A DNA stretch of 64,000 nucleotides from Alistipes finegoldii DSM 17242 (lineage in GTDB: Bacteria; Bacteroidota; Bacteroidia; Bacteroidales; Rikenellaceae), in contig NC_018011.1 of NCBI RefSeq assembly GCF_000265365.1, forward strand, positions 868,001 through 932,000, given 5' to 3'. The notes below the pieces were generated by a model. It made no database searches and was not told where the DNA came from. It saw only the letters and a program-made list of their open reading frames with translations. Within the stretch, counting starts at the first letter, position 1. The number at the start of each line of letters is the position of its first letter. This document shows, piece by piece, positions 34,634 to 44,474 of the stretch. Made by a program: the position numbers and the translations under genes.

Positions 34634-36256
34634 TTATTCCTGATTAATAATAACATTATCTGTTGTACATATACGCTTTTTAAGTTCTTTGTGGAATACA
34701 GTAATACGAGCTTTAAAAAATGCAAAATAATCGTTTGTCCATATTCCAAATTTATCTAAATTAACTATTAGATGAGTTTTCATTGTTTCACTCAAACATT
34801 CATTATGCTTTGCAAAAGTTCTCATATATTGACTTGGAGCTTTTGCTCCAATAACTCTTTTATTTAAGTAATCATCTACAATTGTAATATTAGCAATATG
34901 ATTTGCATAAAAATCTTCGACACCATGCTTAGATAGATACGCCTTAGGAAAAAAATGGTGATAGTTTTTGCTATTAGCTTGTTTTAACCAATCATTGCTA
35001 ATTCTTACAATTGAGTTATCATTAAATGATTTTGGTTGATGATATGCAAGGATACATAATAATGATTTTATATAACTCCGACTTACACTAAACCATCCTT
35101 GGCTTTCAATATATTGAGTACTAATGTCTATAACCCAGTCGTATGTTGGTAGCTGATTGTTAATTATTAAATCGATTTTCTTTATATCTTGAGCTAATTT
35201 TGTTTCCACTGATGATGAAAATCGACCAGATAATGCACATCTCCAAAAATAATCTTGCAAATATTGTTGCATATTTCCAATTGGCTTTTCAGGGTGCTGA
35301 TAAAAGAAATAGGCAAAGGGAACTATTAACGCATTGTATGGAAGTAAATGACTAACTGGAATTCGGTATGAATTTCGAAAATACTCTATTGCTCGTTCAA
35401 TAGCATCAATTCCCTTATCCCAACAGGCAATAAATTTATTTTTATCTAATTTTAATATTTGCTTCCGTGTACATTCTTTAGACAATAATATAGATATGGT
35501 TTGCAAAACCGTAATATCTGGTATCGTATCATAATTTAGAGGTCGAATAGAATCTATAAAATTGTTAAATTTCTCTGATAGGTCAAAATCTTTTTCTGCA
35601 TCAAAAGTTTTAGCTACCATAATTTCGAATAAGGATAAAGGTTGTCCGCTAACATTTATTCGAGTAAAAACTTCAGTTGCAACATCTAGAGATGCATCTT
35701 TTAGTGTAATTATTGAAAACAAGTAGCTTCCTATTCTGTTTTTATATTCATCTAATTTTGTATGATATTTTAAATCATATTGTGAAAGATGAGCAAGTCC
35801 ACCATATATTAAATCAGTAAGTTTAATATATTGCCCTTCCGTTAGGTTCTGAACATCGCATACAACAATTTGCTCGTCGTCTAAAGCCTCTAGATTAATG
35901 AATATATTTGAATAATCAACTGTCAAATGTTCTTGGTTTATTTGCGCACCTCTTAAACTAGCAAATAAACTTGTTAACCGTTGTTGGCCATCTAACACAA
36001 AATTGACGAAATCACCATTCTCTGGGTTTGGAAGAACAATGCCTCCAATATTCCGAATAGAGCGTAAACGCTCTTTCGTTTTCCAAAAAATAAAAGTACC
36101 TATTGGATATCCTTTTATGATACTATCTATTAAATTGGCAGATTTTTCTATATCCCATACAAAATCTCTTTGGAATTGGGGAATTTTTATTAATCCTTTT
36201 TCAATATCTCCTATTAGCCCAGAAAAAGTCACGGTCAGAGGTTCAGGTAGTGTCAT
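34634..36256 (-). CDS. DUF262/HNH protein, GmrSD-like restriction or anti-phage factor
   Basis: A 540-residue protein. The N-terminal DUF262 (ParB/Srx-like) domain has IPQFQRDFVWD (residues 25-35) and the signature DGQQRLTSL (89-97). The C-terminal part has YHHFFPKAYL and HIANITIVDDYLNKR, as in His-Me finger nuclease domains of DUF1524 type. The pairing recalls GmrSD, which cuts modified phage DNA using NTP, here in a single chain. It stands alone between terminators with its own TATATTTG promoter. Confidence 0.8.
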   Translation of the reverse strand: MTLPEPLTVTFSGLIGDIEKGLIKIPQFQRDFVWDIEKSANLIDSIIKGYPIGTFIFWKTKERLRSIRNIGGIVLPNPENGDFVNFVLDGQQRLTSLFASLRGAQINQEHLTVDYSNIFINLEALDDEQIVVCDVQNLTEGQYIKLTDLIYGGLAHLSQYDLKYHTKLDEYKNRIGSYLFSIITLKDASLDVATEVFTRINVSGQPLSLFEIMVAKTFDAEKDFDLSEKFNNFIDSIRPLNYDTIPDITVLQTISILLSKECTRKQILKLDKNKFIACWDKGIDAIERAIEYFRNSYRIPVSHLLPYNALIVPFAYFFYQHPEKPIGNMQQYLQDYFWRCALSGRFSSSVETKLAQDIKKIDLIINNQLPTYDWVIDISTQYIESQGWFSVSRSYIKSLLCILAYHQPKSFNDNSIVRISNDWLKQANSKNYHHFFPKAYLSKHGVEDFYANHIANITIVDDYLNKRVIGAKAPSQYMRTFAKHNECLSETMKTHLIVNLDKFGIWTNDYFAFFKARITVFHKELKKRICTTDNVIINQE

Positions 36257-36284
36257 AATACGAATAATTTAAAATGGTTTATTA

Positions 36285-36292
36285 CAAATATA
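36285..36292 (-). promoter_or_regulatory. Putative -7 box of the DUF262 gene
   Basis: The minus strand reads TATATTTG about 30 bases upstream of the start at 36256, with a TTTTTG stretch further upstream. It lies right after the terminator of the preceding gene. Confidence 0.6.
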
Positions 36293-36294
36293 CA

Positions 36295-36332
36295 AAAACC
36301 CCGTCATACGACTAATGCAATGACGGGGTTTT
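36295..36332 (-). terminator. Terminator after the DUF3871 gene
   Basis: AAAACCCCGTCAT pairs with ATGACGGGGTTTT around a 12-base loop, 7 bases after the stop of the gene at 36339. It can work in both directions. Confidence 0.8.
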
Positions 36333-36338
36333 ATCAAA

Positions 36339-37439
36339 TTATTCCACAAACCACCTGTACTCGGCATCCCCCTCGATGACTCTGCCGATACCCGTGATAA
36401 GTTCGGTAGCGTTCAGCGAACGGTCGAGGAACGTGTCGATGTAACTCGACTTGTTGGCTCCCGTAAAGAGGTTGTAAACCCTCCAAAGGTCAATCTCTGG
36501 ATTGTCCCCTCGCGAGAAGTTCTCGTCAGCGTAATACGCCTTTGCGACTGCGTTGATATGGCAGTCCGTAAACTCCATAGCAGGCAATGCCTTTCGCTCG
36601 GCTGTGGGCAGGTATTGATACAACCGTGTCTTGCCGATAAGCTGGGCGAACTGGTGTTCGGTAAGGTGTCGTTCCTGCATTGCGGCCATCCGCTTTACAT
36701 GGCGTTCGGCATCGTATTCTCGGAACAAGCGCAAGGTGGCATCGAACAAGTCCTGCACGCCCATCACCCGCAGTTCGCTTTTGAATCCGTCCGTCGATAC
36801 GCAGAGGTTACAGCACACGAGGTTCTTGAACCCGATGAAGACCTTGAATTTCTCCACAGTCTTCTTGGAATAGAGGTTCTCGTGGTTGTAGGCTCTTACT
36901 CCTCCAATCGAAAGGTTCAGTCTGTTCCCTGCCACATCCTCGTAAATCGTGGGTATCTCGAAACAGAAAGCCATCCGCTCGTAGTAGATGGTCTTGTCGG
37001 TTTCGAGAAGCTGGTTCACGGGCTTGTGGATAGCCTCTGGAATCCGTCCCTTGATGATATGGGACACGACTATATCGGGAGCGTCGATTACCTCCTGCGG
37101 GAACATACGGTGTGCAGCACCCAGCACCGTTTCGATAAAACTCTGGTGGGAAATGGTCACCTCGTTGTCCTTGCTGAATACGGGAACGACGCAATCCTCT
37201 CTCAAATGGGCTATATCGACTGGCTTGGTGTTGGCCTCGATAAAATGGCGGTTATGCCGTACACCCAAAGGAACGACAACACCTGTCGTTGCAGGTTGGG
37301 CAGGTTGTTCCTCTACGGTCGTTGCCACCTCTGTGGCAGGGTTATCGAGGAAAGGACTGTCGGAGTTCAGACCGACGGCAAATTCGGGATTAGGCTGAAA
37401 CGCTGGGTACATGGTGGTAGGGAGTTTGAGGTTGAACAC
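36339..37439 (-). CDS. DUF3871 family protein
   Basis: A 366-residue protein. The N-terminal 50 residues are Pro/Thr-rich and flexible, followed by a conserved-looking core (PVFSKDNEVTISHQSFIETV, then LNLSIGGVRAYNHENLY). It matches a Bacteroidales mobile-element family of unknown function. The start overlaps the upstream ATPase gene by 50 bases, so the two are likely made together and may act together on DNA (inference). Confidence 0.75.
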   Translation of the reverse strand: MFNLKLPTTMYPAFQPNPEFAVGLNSDSPFLDNPATEVATTVEEQPAQPATTGVVVPLGVRHNRHFIEANTKPVDIAHLREDCVVPVFSKDNEVTISHQSFIETVLGAAHRMFPQEVIDAPDIVVSHIIKGRIPEAIHKPVNQLLETDKTIYYERMAFCFEIPTIYEDVAGNRLNLSIGGVRAYNHENLYSKKTVEKFKVFIGFKNLVCCNLCVSTDGFKSELRVMGVQDLFDATLRLFREYDAERHVKRMAAMQERHLTEHQFAQLIGKTRLYQYLPTAERKALPAMEFTDCHINAVAKAYYADENFSRGDNPEIDLWRVYNLFTGANKSSYIDTFLDRSLNATELITGIGRVIEGDAEYRWFVE

Positions 37440-38118
37440 TCGGTTGTGCAGGCTGTGCCATATTGCACCATTTGAGGATGGCTTGCCCCACAGCAGGCGT
37501 GATGAGGAATTCGGGACGGCCTGTGAACAGTCCCGTGCGGTCTTTGGATGTGGTGGCCTTGTGGTTCATCGCTATATCCAAAACCGCGGTGAACTCGTAA
37601 TCCACGTTGTCGCGCTGTACGGCTTTCAAGCCCACCTTCTCTGGAACCATCTTACCGTTCTTGTCCGAAAGCACATAATCCTGCTTGCTGCGCATGGTGC
37701 AGATCACATGAGCGGAGGATGTCAGAATCCGCTGGATAAAGGCGTTCTGACGGGGCGTGACCTTGGCCCAGTTGGCAAAGGAGTTGCCTTGCAGGTTGGC
37801 GTGGAAATCCAGCAGATAATCCCAGCAATGGGAGATGCTGTCGATGATGATTACCTCGGCTCCTGCCTGCTCACAGATGCCGATGGCCTCAATGTAAGTT
37901 TCGGGAGCATAGTTTTCGAGGGTGAGGACTTGATAACCGCCCAGATGGGCATAAAGGTCTGCCGAACAGTTCTCGGAATCAATGACAGCGATTTTAGACC
38001 AGTCGCCTGTCATTCCGTAAGCGATAAGGAGCGACGAATAGGTCTTGCCGCTGCCTGAAGCTCCCGCCAGCGCAAGCCGCATCTTGGCTGCACGACGCAT
38101 GGATTGTCTCAATTGCAT
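37390..38118 (-). CDS. RecA-like AAA ATPase of the island
   Basis: A 242-residue ATPase. Walker A is GASGSGKT (about 19-26), Walker B is EVIIIDSISHCW (about 94-105), and a later stretch HVICTMRSKQDY fits the sensor region of phage-type AAA_24/Sak4-like recombination ATPases. These proteins assist DNA annealing or recombination. The C-terminus is a Pro/Gln-rich tail. It overlaps the DUF3871 gene; the pair forms an operon. Confidence 0.78.
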   Translation of the reverse strand: MQLRQSMRRAAKMRLALAGASGSGKTYSSLLIAYGMTGDWSKIAVIDSENCSADLYAHLGGYQVLTLENYAPETYIEAIGICEQAGAEVIIIDSISHCWDYLLDFHANLQGNSFANWAKVTPRQNAFIQRILTSSAHVICTMRSKQDYVLSDKNGKMVPEKVGLKAVQRDNVDYEFTAVLDIAMNHKATTSKDRTGLFTGRPEFLITPAVGQAILKWCNMAQPAQPSVQPQTPYHHVPSVSA

Positions 38119-38335
38119 AACTCTACAAATTAGATGATTAGTAAATGATTAAACTAATCATAATCGTTGCGGCTTTTGTATTCGTTCTGCAATTTTTCTC
38201 GATAATCTACCATAAAAAATCCCTCCCCGAATTTCGTTTTCCAAACCAAATAGGGGGGAGGGGGTTTTACGGAGTATTTGCAAGCGGGCAGGATATTAGA
38301 AAATAAATCTGAACCTCTGGTCGAGTCTGTTCTGT

Positions 38336-41218
38336 TTAGAATCCATATTTCTCTTCTCTTTTTTTGAAGGCTTCACGTCCTCCTTCAAGGATTTCAGTAA
38401 TATGCTCTCTTATTCCCATACTAAACAGAACACCTTTGGCTGTTTCTTGTTTAGAAAATGTATGCTCTAAGGCTCCGTTAACATACTCAAATCGACAAGA
38501 TTCATTATTCCTATTTTCATCTTGTCCTCTTTGATTTGCAACAATAATATTCTCACTATCAGCACCAACAACAATATTGGGATTATGGGTAACAATGATT
38601 AACTGCCTATTCTCCTTTCTCTTTCTAATAAACTGCACTAAGTCATTATAAATAGATCGGTTGTCCAAATTATCTTCTGGTTGATCTATTAAGATAGGGC
38701 AATTCGCTTCGCTAAGTTCAATAAGAAGTTTTAGAACTGCAAGATTAGCTTTACCTGGCGACATTTTAGCCATCTCGTCACCACCAATGCTTAATTCCCA
38801 ATAATCAAAGAATTCATCTCTAAATAATGTCTTTATGCTATCTTTAGGTTCTTTATACTTACGATAGGTGGCATTCCCTTGAATAATTAAATCAAAAATA
38901 AGTTTAATCTCATTAAAGTGATTTGTAAAATCAACATCAGGTAAACTATTATTATCCCGTTCAGATAATAGATCAAATTGACTGAAATCAGTTGACCTTT
39001 GATTGAAAAATTCTAAAAAATTATTTCTAAATCGATTATAATAAAATTTAATAGATCCTGTTAGGCAAATATCTGCTATGGATGCCGCTTTTGCATTTAA
39101 CACTTCAATAATTCGTCTATATTCAGAATAAGCATCTTCATATCCTTTTAAGAATTTGCTTTTCTCGTTATCTCTTAATTCCTCTAAGGTCTTAATTTGA
39201 TCTTCAATGTTACTTATGCGCAATAGTTTGGTTCTTTCGCGTTTAATCTCCTCTTCAATAGAAATTATTTGCTCCCGATTTTGGAGTTTTGCCTTAATGG
39301 GGGACAGTTGTGCCTCAATCTCTTTATTTATTTCATCAATCCTAGAGCTAAATTTACTTTTTCTCTGTTCTCCAACTGTTTTAAGAGATTCGATTTCTTG
39401 TTGAAATCCAATTATTTTAGAACTGATTGCCGAAAATATATTATTAAAATATTGAGTTTTGGATATTTCTGTCGCTACTTTTAATCGAGAATTTATGTTC
39501 GCTATTAAAGAGTCAAGCCCTGTAAAAACACTATCTAAACTTGCATATTCATTAGTTATATTAGCTTGTATAGCCTGTGTTTTATCACTCCTTTTAGTTA
39601 ACGTATTATACTTTATCAATTCTGCATCTACCACAGAATTCCCCTTCAGAACCTCAATAGACGTATTTAAATGGGCAATTTGATTGTTAATACCTAAAAC
39701 ATCCCCAATATCTTTTTTCTGTTGTTTTAATACATCAATCTGATCTTGAATCTTAAAATATTCATCAATAGCATTGTCTCTGACATTATCAAGCTCTTTA
39801 ACTTTTTGTATAAACTCATCATAATGTAGCTTGCTTTCATTGTCCTGTAGAAGAATATCTCGAATAAATTTGCCTAATTCTTTTCTGGAATTACTTTGTA
39901 TATTAGAGGTCAAATTAATAATATATGATTGTGGGATATATACAAATTGTCGGCTTCTCGCCGTGGTATTATCGTTATATTTATATTGCACATTATCCTC
40001 CCATTCTACGATAAAATCGAAGCTTTCCGTCCCTCTAAAATTATAGCTATCAACTACCGTTTGAGAAATCTCCTTTTGTTCTTGTTTGCAGGCATATTTA
40101 TAATCTATTGCATTTGCTATATAATGGAGTAATAAAGATTTTCCTGATGATTTTCCACCAATGATAGTATTTAAATCTGGATTTAAATATATCTTTTGGG
40201 GAGTAAAATCAGAGTGCCCTGTGAATTGTACGGATTTAATAACCCTATCTAGCCTTTTATTATTGGGGTTATCTCGTTGAATTTTTCGTCTCAATTCTGG
40301 TTCAAAGATTACCTGCCTAAGCCCTTCAAACGTAGAGCTTGCTTTCAACCAAGTAAAACAATGCCCTAATTCTTTCGGTGTAGTATTAATTTTATTGGCA
40401 GCAAATCGATGTGCATCACTGCAATGTAATAATCTACTATTTACACCTTGCGCTTTTAATGAGGCTATTCCTTTATTGGCCTCTTCCGCAGAGGGAGAGG
40501 CACTAAAAATAAAATGAACATCGTTAATAATCGTCTTTTTATCAGCAATTGATCCATCCCATCTAAATTGTTCCCATTCAGTTTTGCCTATTGCCTTAAA
40601 ATATTTTCCATCTAGATAAGTATTAGGCTCAGCTCCTTCTCCTAACAACTCTTTAATTTTAGAAATTTCAAAATTTATGTTATTAAATCCGATTTCGAGC
40701 GGATTACAACTTCCTCGTTTCTCTATTGGAGTTGAATCATAGATGTGTTTCCCGAAATCTAATAATGATTCTTTTGTAACAACCCCACCCCAAGAATAAC
40801 CGTCAGTATATTCGGAATTAAGATTTGCTTTCCCTCGTAATCCAGCAAGAAAATGGCATTCTATAACTTCAACAGGTAATTGAGAGATGTCCGCAAAAAT
40901 AATATGATAATTAATACGATTAAGTTTATCATTCCCTACAAATTCTTTAATCCGAACCTCAATGACAGGCAGAATCAATTCAATATTTTGCAGTCTTCCT
41001 TCTTTTTTATATTCTAGAACCTTTTTGTAGCCATCTAGAAATAAATAGTCATTAATTCCTATAACTTTTATTTCTTGGGGTAAATTCTCTAGTTCTGATA
41101 GGAATTTACTCCAAACCTCGTCTGTATCGCCACCGTAATCAGAACACAATGATGATGGGGTATGTATATGAAGATCCCATTTTTTCCATTCAGAACCTCT
41201 AAGTCTATAAGTTTCCAT
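38336..41218 (-). CDS. PHP-SMC ATPase, TrlF-like anti-phage protein
   Basis: A 960-residue protein. The N-terminal PHP phosphoesterase domain shows DLHIHTPSS (H17, H19), GINDYLF, an acidic residue in LPVIEVRI and HCSDAHRF (D268, H270). An SMC/ABC ATPase follows: Walker A GGKSSGKS (354-361), a long coiled coil (about 470-720), signature MSPGKANLAVL, and Walker B with D-loop LIDQPEDNLD and the H-loop VTHNP. This architecture defines the TrlF-like family of predicted nucleic-acid-sensing defence ATPases. It has its own TATATTTG promoter. Confidence 0.85.
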   Translation of the reverse strand: METYRLRGSEWKKWDLHIHTPSSLCSDYGGDTDEVWSKFLSELENLPQEIKVIGINDYLFLDGYKKVLEYKKEGRLQNIELILPVIEVRIKEFVGNDKLNRINYHIIFADISQLPVEVIECHFLAGLRGKANLNSEYTDGYSWGGVVTKESLLDFGKHIYDSTPIEKRGSCNPLEIGFNNINFEISKIKELLGEGAEPNTYLDGKYFKAIGKTEWEQFRWDGSIADKKTIINDVHFIFSASPSAEEANKGIASLKAQGVNSRLLHCSDAHRFAANKINTTPKELGHCFTWLKASSTFEGLRQVIFEPELRRKIQRDNPNNKRLDRVIKSVQFTGHSDFTPQKIYLNPDLNTIIGGKSSGKSLLLHYIANAIDYKYACKQEQKEISQTVVDSYNFRGTESFDFIVEWEDNVQYKYNDNTTARSRQFVYIPQSYIINLTSNIQSNSRKELGKFIRDILLQDNESKLHYDEFIQKVKELDNVRDNAIDEYFKIQDQIDVLKQQKKDIGDVLGINNQIAHLNTSIEVLKGNSVVDAELIKYNTLTKRSDKTQAIQANITNEYASLDSVFTGLDSLIANINSRLKVATEISKTQYFNNIFSAISSKIIGFQQEIESLKTVGEQRKSKFSSRIDEINKEIEAQLSPIKAKLQNREQIISIEEEIKRERTKLLRISNIEDQIKTLEELRDNEKSKFLKGYEDAYSEYRRIIEVLNAKAASIADICLTGSIKFYYNRFRNNFLEFFNQRSTDFSQFDLLSERDNNSLPDVDFTNHFNEIKLIFDLIIQGNATYRKYKEPKDSIKTLFRDEFFDYWELSIGGDEMAKMSPGKANLAVLKLLIELSEANCPILIDQPEDNLDNRSIYNDLVQFIRKRKENRQLIIVTHNPNIVVGADSENIIVANQRGQDENRNNESCRFEYVNGALEHTFSKQETAKGVLFSMGIREHITEILEGGREAFKKREEKYGF

Positions 41219-41243
41219 AAACGTGAAATAAAACTCTATTACA

Positions 41244-41251
41244 CAAATATA
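41244..41251 (-). promoter_or_regulatory. Putative -7 box of the PHP-SMC gene
   Basis: The minus strand reads TATATTTG, 26 bases upstream of the start at 41218. Confidence 0.6.
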
Positions 41252-41345
41252 TGGATTTTTTTAAGACAAAAAAGACTAATAGTATATTTAATTGCAATAA
41301 ATGGTAAGATGTATTTTATTGATTGGCTACGTAAGGGGCGTGTAT

Positions 41346-42188
41346 CTAAAACTCAAAACCGCTGAAATTCTCTTTGTCCTGTTCTATTACCTCCCGATAC
41401 TGGCCTTGCATATCGAGCACCTTTATAAAATAAGGCAACGATACCTTTTCGGGCAGGTTCTTGCATCGTTTATCGAGTTGGTAGGTTATGCTTATTGGCT
41501 CTGTTCTCGATAAGCCTATTGCATTATACTTGGTAAGCAGTACAGACATAGCCCGTTTATCCCAGTTAGGAATGGCAACACCTTTCGCCTTGCAGAAATC
41601 GCATAGCTCCTTATAAATCCCTGCATTGGTCTTTTTAACAGAGGAATTGATAAAACAGCCTGCTGTCAATTCATAGCCGTTAGAAATAGGCTTTATAAGC
41701 CCTAATTGCAGACACTCTTTAATGAGAGCTGTTATCGTGTTTCTCGATAAACCGATACTCTTTGCAATCTGGCTGTTACTTCATTGAATGGTATCCGTAT
41801 TATTAAGGCAGATTGCCTTTAATAAGAGCAGAAACCCTGCAATCTTGGCGGGATAGTTTCTCTTAAAGTAACTGCTATCCAAAAAGAAATAGTCTTTAAT
41901 AGCTGGCTTTATAAAGTAGGAATTTCGCTTTATAAATCCTCTGTCTGCATCTTCTTTAACGGTAGTCTGCACGGTCATATAACCTGCATCTTTCAGCCGT
42001 TTGATGCTCCGTCGTATGGTTCGTTCATCCAATCCCGTCAGTAAGGATAGCTTTTCTTCTGTTACATGGGAAATGTTCGTCTTGTGATTGGAGCAACATT
42101 TAATGGTTGCTCACACGTAAATATCGACGGGTTTACTGTTGCCCGTCTGAAAGTTCACGATTGATTTGGGGATTACGGTATAATTCAT
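41346..42188 (-). pseudogene. Winged-helix replication/regulatory protein, broken by two TGA codons
   Basis: One frame runs from ATG 42188 (MNYTVIPKSIVNFQTGN) to the stop at 41346. It is interrupted by TGA at 42111-42113 (codon 26) and at 41781-41783. The pieces between contain two helix-turn-helix stretches (LSLLTGLDERTIRRSIKRLK and IAKSIGLSRNTITALIKECL), as in replication-initiation or helix-turn-helix proteins of Bacteroidales mobile DNA. With two stops, no full product is expected. Confidence 0.75.
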
Positions 42189-42399
42189 CGTTAGCAATGG
42201 AATTTTGATTGTTTGTAAATATAATCTCTTTTAAGTGCAGTAGTTTTCGGAAGCAGGCTACGCCGTAATGTTCTTTGGCCTGTTTACGGTTATCGAATCA
42301 CTTGCGGTCTTTGATATGGTAGTACATGGTCGGGACGACTTTAATAGGTAGTGTATAAGTAGGTAATGTATATATAGGACACTTTTGAGCAGTTTGCAT
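42133..42399 (-). pseudogene. Small gene with an in-frame TGA
   Basis: The frame opens at ATG 42399 (MQTAQKCPIYTLPTYTLP), meets TGA at 42298-42300 after HIKDRK, then continues FDNRKQAKEHYGVACFRKLL to the stop at 42133. The second part looks like a helical DNA-binding or docking segment. It overlaps the start of the winged-helix gene. It is probably inactivated; function unknown. Confidence 0.5.
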
Positions 42400-42749
42400 A
42401 GGACAGATTTGAGCAACTGTCTATTCTGTCATTCAAAAACCTACTATCTCTTTAATTGGAATCTTCCACATTTTCTGATTCTGAAATACATTCTTTATAG
42501 GAAATCTTCATTTCACACTCAAAAAATGTGGTAACACAACGCAAAGAAAAGGCAGACGAATCTGCCTTAACAAGAATGAACACAATTTGTATCGAGTGGA
42601 AGATAGTATCTCGGAATTGCCCTGCAAATATACTAAATATTTAATCAAAAGTCAAGTGATTTGATAAATATTTTTGAGAAATATTATGCTGGAAATTTTG
42701 TACCTTAGAGTTGAAGAGCACGTTGCTTTTCATCTAAAACAAACTAACT
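42400..42749. other. Intergenic region without a gene
   Basis: AT-rich DNA between the decayed minus-strand genes and the only plus-strand gene of the island. It should hold the promoters of both directions, but I could not fix a full TAnnTTTG match for the plus-strand gene. Confidence 0.5.
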
Positions 42750-43202
42750 ATGAAAGAGATTGTAAAAAATGAAAAAATTCAAAGTTGGAGCATTCCGCAA
42801 GAGGATTTCAACGAGGACATGATTATTAAGGGACTCGTATCTGCCCTATCAACTAAAATTTTTCCTAATGAACAGGGATTAGAAGACTGGCGTTACTTTG
42901 CGATAGCGTCAGATGGAGAGGATTTACGTAGTGGTTGGGAAGATTATATAGTTACATTGGCAGATGGTGTTGATGTAATTCTTGGCGAAGATGTCGTTAA
43001 TGAGGATGTTGAACTTAGGAGTATATTGAGTTATGACATTATTGACGATGAGTATGCAGATGAATATGCCGTGTTGGTAGATGGAGAACGAGTAATATAT
43101 GATTATTTAAAGCCATCTATTAAATCCACTCCAATAGAAATTGATGGGAAGCCTTTTATTAAAATTGAAGCAACTTTTCTTGAATATTCTTTTAAAAAGT
43201 AG
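42750..43202 (+). CDS. Acidic hypothetical protein, only plus-strand gene of island 2
   Basis: A 150-residue, strongly acidic soluble protein (MKEIVKNEKIQSWSIPQEDF), with many Asp/Glu pairs in the middle (DVILGEDVVNEDVELRS). It has no signal peptide. Its orientation is opposite to all other genes of the island, and it converges with the integrase gene on a shared terminator. An acidic small protein could be a DNA mimic or immunity factor, but nothing in the sequence proves this. Confidence 0.6.
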   Translation: MKEIVKNEKIQSWSIPQEDFNEDMIIKGLVSALSTKIFPNEQGLEDWRYFAIASDGEDLRSGWEDYIVTLADGVDVILGEDVVNEDVELRSILSYDIIDDEYADEYAVLVDGERVIYDYLKPSIKSTPIEIDGKPFIKIEATFLEYSFKK

Positions 43203-43209
43203 TAATAAA

Positions 43210-43235
43210 GGGGCTACGGAACAATCCGTAACCCC
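43210..43235. terminator. Bidirectional terminator between convergent genes
   Basis: GGGGCTACGGA pairs with TCCGTAACCCC (one mismatch) around a 4-base loop, followed by T-rich DNA on the plus strand. It lies between the acidic gene (+) and the integrase gene (-). Confidence 0.8.
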
Positions 43236-43244
43236 TGTTTTCAT

Positions 43245-44462
43245 TCATAACAAGTGTTGCATCGCCGCGTCGATTTGGCTATTCTCGAATGAATCCAAGT
43301 AAATCTGTGTCGTGGATAGGTCTGAATGTCCCAGCGATTCGGAAATGATGGCAATATTCACTCCCGAACGCTTCAAAACCGTTGCGAACGTATGCCGAGC
43401 GACATAGGTAGTCAGATGTTCGATGCCGACCCGTTGTCCGATTTTGCGTAACCAGCGATTCGTATTCGTCAGCACCTTATGCGTTCGGTCATATCTCTGC
43501 TGTTCCGTCCTATGCACACGACGGTCGAGTATCGGAAAAATATAATCTTCATCCGTCTGTCCTTGTTGCTGGTATTTGACAATGATATTCCGCATTTCTT
43601 CCGTCAGCAGAAAATTGATAGGCTTGCCCGTTTTCTTCCGAACGTATTGCACCCGTCCGTCCCGTACATTCCCGTATTTCAGCAGGGCGATGTCTGCAAA
43701 GTTAATCCCCGCACCGAAATAGCTGAACACGAAAATATCACGCGCCAATCGTTCGGAGGGATAGCCTTGCGACAAATCGAGTGCAATAACCTTGCGCACG
43801 TCCTCTTTCGTGATGGCCCGTTTCTTCGTCCGCGTATCGAATTTGCTGACTTTATAGGCATCGAACGGGTAATAATCCCGTTTCACCAACTGCAATTCTA
43901 CCGCCTTGTTGAACACGCTACGCAACGTTCGAAAGAGTTGGCTAATGGTCGTATCACCGCAATCGCTCGTCCGTAACCAATTCTCATAACGACGCAACCA
44001 CACGGTGTCAATATCGCTGAACGGGATTTGCAACCGCTGCCCCGTGAATTTCAGCAACGATGTACGGGAGTATTTGTAAACACCTGCATTGCCGAGTTTA
44101 CCGCCGCGTTTCATGTCGTCAATCAGTTTATCGTACAATTCGACCACCGTAGCGCAACGGACTTGGTTATGAAAATGGGACACGAGCGTTTCCACCGTGT
44201 ATTCACGTTGCTGGGAGGTCATTTCGACAATCAAATCGTTGTATTCCGCCGTTTTTGCGGCTATCAGCCGTTCGATTTGCTCCTTGTTGGGACAATTCCG
44301 TTTGGGCTTGCCTTTCTCGAAATCCCAAAACTTTTCGTGCAGGGAAAGGCCGAGCGAAACGTATTTGCGTTTGCGGTCTTTCGTAACTCGGAGCATTAAA
44401 GGAAATGTGCCGTCTTTGAGCGGCTTGGACTTGTAACAAACAACCTCTACGGTAGCTTTCAT
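43245..44462 (-). CDS. Tyrosine recombinase (integrase) of island 2
   Basis: A 405-residue protein (MKATVEVVCYKSKPLKDGTF). An arm-binding domain at about residues 1-85, a SAM-like core-binding domain at about 105-200, and a catalytic domain with VARHTFAT, SLGHSDLSTT and the Tyr in QIYLDSF. As in the other integrase of this window, the first catalytic box reads GINFADIALL instead of the usual Arg-containing one. It is 119 bases from tRNA-Val 2 and is the likely recombinase for the island. The frame is intact. Confidence 0.92.
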   Translation of the reverse strand: MKATVEVVCYKSKPLKDGTFPLMLRVTKDRKRKYVSLGLSLHEKFWDFEKGKPKRNCPNKEQIERLIAAKTAEYNDLIVEMTSQQREYTVETLVSHFHNQVRCATVVELYDKLIDDMKRGGKLGNAGVYKYSRTSLLKFTGQRLQIPFSDIDTVWLRRYENWLRTSDCGDTTISQLFRTLRSVFNKAVELQLVKRDYYPFDAYKVSKFDTRTKKRAITKEDVRKVIALDLSQGYPSERLARDIFVFSYFGAGINFADIALLKYGNVRDGRVQYVRKKTGKPINFLLTEEMRNIIVKYQQQGQTDEDYIFPILDRRVHRTEQQRYDRTHKVLTNTNRWLRKIGQRVGIEHLTTYVARHTFATVLKRSGVNIAIISESLGHSDLSTTQIYLDSFENSQIDAAMQHLL

Positions 44463-44474
44463 CGCGTAAATCTC

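Noticed and set aside
42750..43202. Identification of the acidic protein as an anti-CRISPR or DNA mimic
   Set aside because: Acidic composition alone is not enough; there is no homology or structural evidence.
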